Position numbers and translations under genes: made by a program. A DNA stretch of 8,319 nucleotides, from the NCBI GenBank assembly GCA_029865675.1, contig JARXAU010000195.1, positions 1 to 8,319 of the forward strand. The letters run 5' to 3'. The DNA comes from Rhodoferax sp. GTDB taxonomy: Bacteria > Pseudomonadota > Gammaproteobacteria > Burkholderiales > Burkholderiaceae_C. This document shows positions 6,439-8,319 of the stretch, piece by piece. Each line of letters starts with the position of its first letter. The stretch's first letter is position 1. A model generated the notes under the pieces. It ran no database searches. It was not told the origin of the DNA and was given only the letters and a program-made list of their open reading frames with translations.

Positions 6439-6609
6439 GAAACGAATCCTTTGTTTAAGACATTAATCAACTCTTTCACCTCGGCGTCAGACTTTGAATC
6501 GACTTTTAGATTCTGTTGACCGGCGAGGATTTTACCGAGCAGGGTTTGGGCAACCCCAATCGGCAAAAAACTGACCCATGTCAACCGCCTCGGCGATGGC
6601 CATTTTCAT
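6435..6609 (-). pseudogene. Small frame of unknown function, apparently frameshifted at a T6 run
   Basis: From the ATG at 6609 the first frame reads MKMAIAEAVDMGQFF and soon stops. In the next frame, open from 6605 to 6435, a protein-like tail reads LPIGVAQTLLGKILAGQQ, then NLKVDSKSDAEVKELINVL and NKGFVS. The two join smoothly if one T is removed from a run of six T (6565-6570 on this strand), giving a 57-aa protein. Its stop overlaps the ATG of the 85-aa frame (ATGA). The first frame is also open upstream to about 6640. I recognise no family. It may be a frameshifted gene, a recoding site, a sequencing error, or (from an internal TTG at 6584) a 49-aa protein. Low confidence. Confidence 0.3.
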
Positions 6610-6647
6610 AATGTTTGAACCACAGTCTAGGCTCGACCGGTCTTATT

Positions 6648-6655
6648 AAAGGGGG
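6648..6655 (+). promoter_or_regulatory. Shine-Dalgarno AAAGGGGG for cfa
   Basis: A purine-rich AAAGGGGG ends 5 nt before the ATG at 6661 and supports that start. An 8-bp palindrome GACCGGTC (6635-6642) lies just before it and has no known meaning. Confidence 0.65.
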
Positions 6656-6660
6656 TTCAA

Positions 6661-7896
6661 ATGCATTCCACAACGGCACCTTTGTCCTCAAGTAGCCCAA
6701 TGCTCAGCCGATTTTTAGCTGGCTTGCAGCCCGCAGCGGACACCCCTCTGCGCCTGCGCCTGTGGAATGACGTTGAGCATGATTTTGGCCCAGACCCCCG
6801 CGTGACGGTGGCACTGAACGCCCCTAGCGCGATGCGCTACTTCTTGCCGCCCAGCCTAGACAATTTGGCCGAGGGCTATGTCAACGGGCATTTCGACGTG
6901 CAAGGCCTGGCGCAAGACATCATCGGCGTGGCCGCACAGCTAGCCCATGGCGGCGCGGTGGCCAAAAACCGCTTTGGGCGTCTGTTTACCGCCTTGCACC
7001 ATGACCGCAAAAAAGACGCCCGCGCCATTGCCCACCATTACGACGTGTCCAACGAGTTTTATGCGCTGTGGCTGGACCCCGCCATGGTCTATTCCTGCGC
7101 CTACTTTCCGCGCGCCAGCGAATCGCTGCAGACCGCGCAGCAGGCCAAACTGGACCATGTGCTGACCAAAATCATGCTCCAGCCGGGCGAGCGGCTGCTG
7201 GACATTGGTTGCGGCTGGGGGGCACTGGCCATGCGCGCCGCACAGCAATTTGGCGCCCGGGTGGTGGGTGTTACTTTGTCCAAAAACCAATTTGAGCTGG
7301 CCCGCGCGCGGGTGGCGCAGGCCGGGTTGGCCGACCGCGTAGACATCCGCCTACAAGACTACCGAGATCTGAATCCGGGCGACGGGCAGTTTGACAAGAT
7401 CACATCGATCGGCATGTTCGAGCATGTGGGGCTTAAGCACCTGTCCGAGTACTTTGGGGCCATTCATGCGCTACTCAAAGACGGCGGACTGGCGCTCAAC
7501 CATGGCATTACCTCCACCGACCCCGGCAGCGGCACGGCGCCGCTTGGGGCTGCACAGTTCATTGAAAAATATGTGTTCCCCAATGGCGAGCTGCCCCATA
7601 TCAGCCTGGCCCTGCACGACATGCAAGCTGCCGGGCTGGAGTCGCTGGACGTTGAGTGCCTGCGCCGCCACTATGCACGCACGCTGGAAATGTGGTCGGC
7701 CAACTACGAGCTACACGCCGACGCCGCGCGCCGCCTGGTCGATGAGACTACCTTCAGGGTCTGGCGCATTTACCTAGCGGGTTGCGCCCACGCATTTGCG
7801 CAAAACTGGATCTCGATTTACCAGGTGCTGGCCTGCAAGGCCGGTAGCGGCGCGGCGCTGAACCCCACTCCGTGGTCCAGGGCCTATATGTACTAA
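6661..7896 (+). CDS. cfa: Cyclopropane-fatty-acyl-phospholipid synthase
   Basis: The 411-aa enzyme transfers the methyl group of S-adenosylmethionine onto cis double bonds of unsaturated acyl chains in membrane phospholipids, making cyclopropane rings. This is typically an acid/stationary-phase membrane adaptation. The N-terminal lipid-binding part covers about residues 1-120. HHYDVSNEFYALWLDPAMVY leads to YSCAYF (C146). The SAM-binding loop is LLDIGCGWGALA (D181-G187), followed by SIGMFEHVG (E254), LNHGIT (H281), FIEKYVFPNGELPH and WRIYLAGCAHAF. C146, E254 and H281 correspond to the bicarbonate/active-site residues C139, E239 and H266 of E. coli Cfa; the E-to-H spacing of 27 is identical. 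It is a little longer than the E. coli enzyme (382 aa), and its SD lies 5 nt before the ATG. It stands alone, divergent from the small AT-rich frames; its stop codon overlaps that of the convergent remnant downstream. Confidence 0.97.
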   Translation: MHSTTAPLSSSSPMLSRFLAGLQPAADTPLRLRLWNDVEHDFGPDPRVTVALNAPSAMRYFLPPSLDNLAEGYVNGHFDVQGLAQDIIGVAAQLAHGGAVAKNRFGRLFTALHHDRKKDARAIAHHYDVSNEFYALWLDPAMVYSCAYFPRASESLQTAQQAKLDHVLTKIMLQPGERLLDIGCGWGALAMRAAQQFGARVVGVTLSKNQFELARARVAQAGLADRVDIRLQDYRDLNPGDGQFDKITSIGMFEHVGLKHLSEYFGAIHALLKDGGLALNHGITSTDPGSGTAPLGAAQFIEKYVFPNGELPHISLALHDMQAAGLESLDVECLRRHYARTLEMWSANYELHADAARRLVDETTFRVWRIYLAGCAHAFAQNWISIYQVLACKAGSGAALNPTPWSRAYMY

Positions 7897-8138
7897 AACG
7901 CAGGCAGGGGCATGACCAACCAGGTGGCGGCGCTGACTTGTTTATCCACCAGAGATTGAACCGAGAAGTCATACACCGCTTGCTCGTCCGCCAGGGTAAA
8001 CGCGGGCTGTTGGCCGGACCCAATGGCATGAACGGCGGCCTCGCCAATGCCTTTACGCACCACAATAGGAGCATGAATCGCCCGCTCCACCGCTTGATGC
8101 CAATAGCGTGCGGTCCATTGCTGTTGAGGGTTGGGGGG
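7893..8138 (-). pseudogene. 3'-terminal remnant of a carboxymuconolactone decarboxylase family gene
   Basis: On the minus strand the frame reads QQQWTARYWHQAVERAIHAP, then IVVRKGIGEAAVHAIGSGQQ, LADEQAVYDFSVQSLVDKQV and SAATW, ending at TAG (7895-7893). The order (W.A..H near the front, a G..EA.V.AI..G.. segment, then E..VYDF...L...VSAATW) is that of the C-terminal half of carboxymuconolactone decarboxylase/AhpD-like helical proteins. The frame is closed upstream by TAA at 8141-8139. The N-terminal half is absent. The only in-frame start is a GTG at 8090, after the homology begins. It is therefore a 5'-truncated relic. Its stop overlaps the cfa stop, so the two lie tail to tail. The family assignment is from memory of the motif pattern and is moderately sure. 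Confidence 0.6.
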
Positions 8139-8183
8139 TTAGCCGCTATCAGGCATAGGGAACGCTTCACAGTCAGTACTGGA

Positions 8184-8212
8184 CACACGCCCGGCTATCG
8201 CAGCGGCGTGTG
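8184..8212. repeat. 8-bp inverted repeat forming a GC-rich hairpin
   Basis: CACACGCC (8184-8191) and GGCGTGTG (8205-8212) pair perfectly across a 13-nt loop. No T-run follows on either strand, so it is not an intrinsic terminator by itself. It lies between the gene remnant and the terminator. It could be a transcript-stabilising hairpin or a scar of whatever truncated the remnant; function unknown. Confidence 0.45.
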
Positions 8213-8226
8213 GCACAGGACACAAA

Positions 8227-8259
8227 AAAAGCCCAGTCAGTTAAATGACTCGGGCTTTT
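8227..8259. terminator. Bidirectional intrinsic terminator
   Basis: AAAAGCCC-AGTCA (8227-8239) pairs with TGACT-C-GGGCTTTT (8246-8259) across a 6-nt loop GTTAAA, with a single bulged C at 8251. On the plus strand the stem is followed by TTTTGTTTT. On the minus strand the complementary A-run gives seven T. It can end plus-strand transcription from cfa and minus-strand transcription arriving from the gene cut by the right edge. Confidence 0.88.
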
Positions 8260-8277
8260 GTTTTGGCGGGGCAGAAC

Positions 8278-8319
8278 CTACTTCATTACAACCCGACCAA
8301 GTTTTTGATGGGCAGGCAA
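8278..8319 (-). CDS. Possible 3' end of a gene continuing past the right edge
   Basis: Fourteen codons on the minus strand read LPAHQKLGRVVMK and then TAG (8280-8278), 18 bp before the terminator's stem. The position just ahead of a strong minus-strand terminator fits the end of a gene. An alternative frame reads CLPIKNLVGL and stops at TAA a few bases earlier. The fragment is too short to name or to choose between frames. Confidence 0.3.
   Translation of the reverse strand: MPAHQKLGRVVMK

Noticed and set aside
7754..8188. 144-codon minus-strand frame overlapping the end of cfa
   Set aside because: It covers the conserved cfa C-terminus and has no family pattern; the competing frame at 7893-8138 carries the recognisable motif order.

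Overview
The window looks like chromosomal DNA of a betaproteobacterium, most likely a Burkholderiales/Comamonadaceae relative. The evidence is the DnaE1-type polymerase with an Ala/Pro/Gly-rich C-terminal linker, the Cfa sequence, and GC-rich core genes with strong G/C third-position use. The genus is inferred, not seen.

Layout. (a) 1-~133, minus: a foreign-looking fragment of a dnaE 3' end, in frame to the window edge. (b) 140-171: one 32-nt sequence resembling a type I-C CRISPR repeat. (c) 172-659, minus: the HD-nuclease part of a Cas3-type protein, broken by an in-frame stop and truncated. (d) 660-848: intergenic, with three GGCGCC boxes in front of a toxin-antitoxin pair. (e) 849-1438, plus: a 57-aa putative antitoxin overlapping a PIN-domain (VapC-like) toxin. 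(f) 1439-1641: 203 bp in which I see no gene and no convincing terminator. (g) 1642-5259, minus: complete dnaE. (h) 5313-6116, minus: a GT-A-type glycosyltransferase, 53 bp upstream of dnaE and in the same direction. (i) 6115-6168: a heptamer microsatellite that runs into the glycosyltransferase start codon. (j) 6181-6609, minus: an AT-rich patch with two small unknown ORFs, one apparently frameshifted. (k) 6661-7896, plus: cfa, cyclopropane-fatty-acid synthase. (l) 7893-8138, minus: a 5'-truncated remnant of a carboxymuconolactone-decarboxylase-type gene. (m) 8184-8259: a hairpin and a strong bidirectional terminator. (n) 8278-8319: the possible 3' tip of another minus-strand gene.

How it fits together. 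dnaE and cfa are housekeeping or stress-membrane genes. The accessory part is the ~1.5 kb between the dnaE stop and the second dnaE 3' fragment. It holds a toxin-antitoxin module, a dead cas3 piece and a CRISPR-like repeat, and resembles a scar of a lost type I CRISPR-Cas locus next to dnaE. The dnaE fragment differs from the resident copy mostly at silent sites, so it probably came from the dnaE of a related lineage by recombination. The second unusual spot is the heptamer tract between a good Shine-Dalgarno sequence and the glycosyltransferase start, which could make that gene's expression switchable. No intact novel defence system is visible, although the left edge is open.
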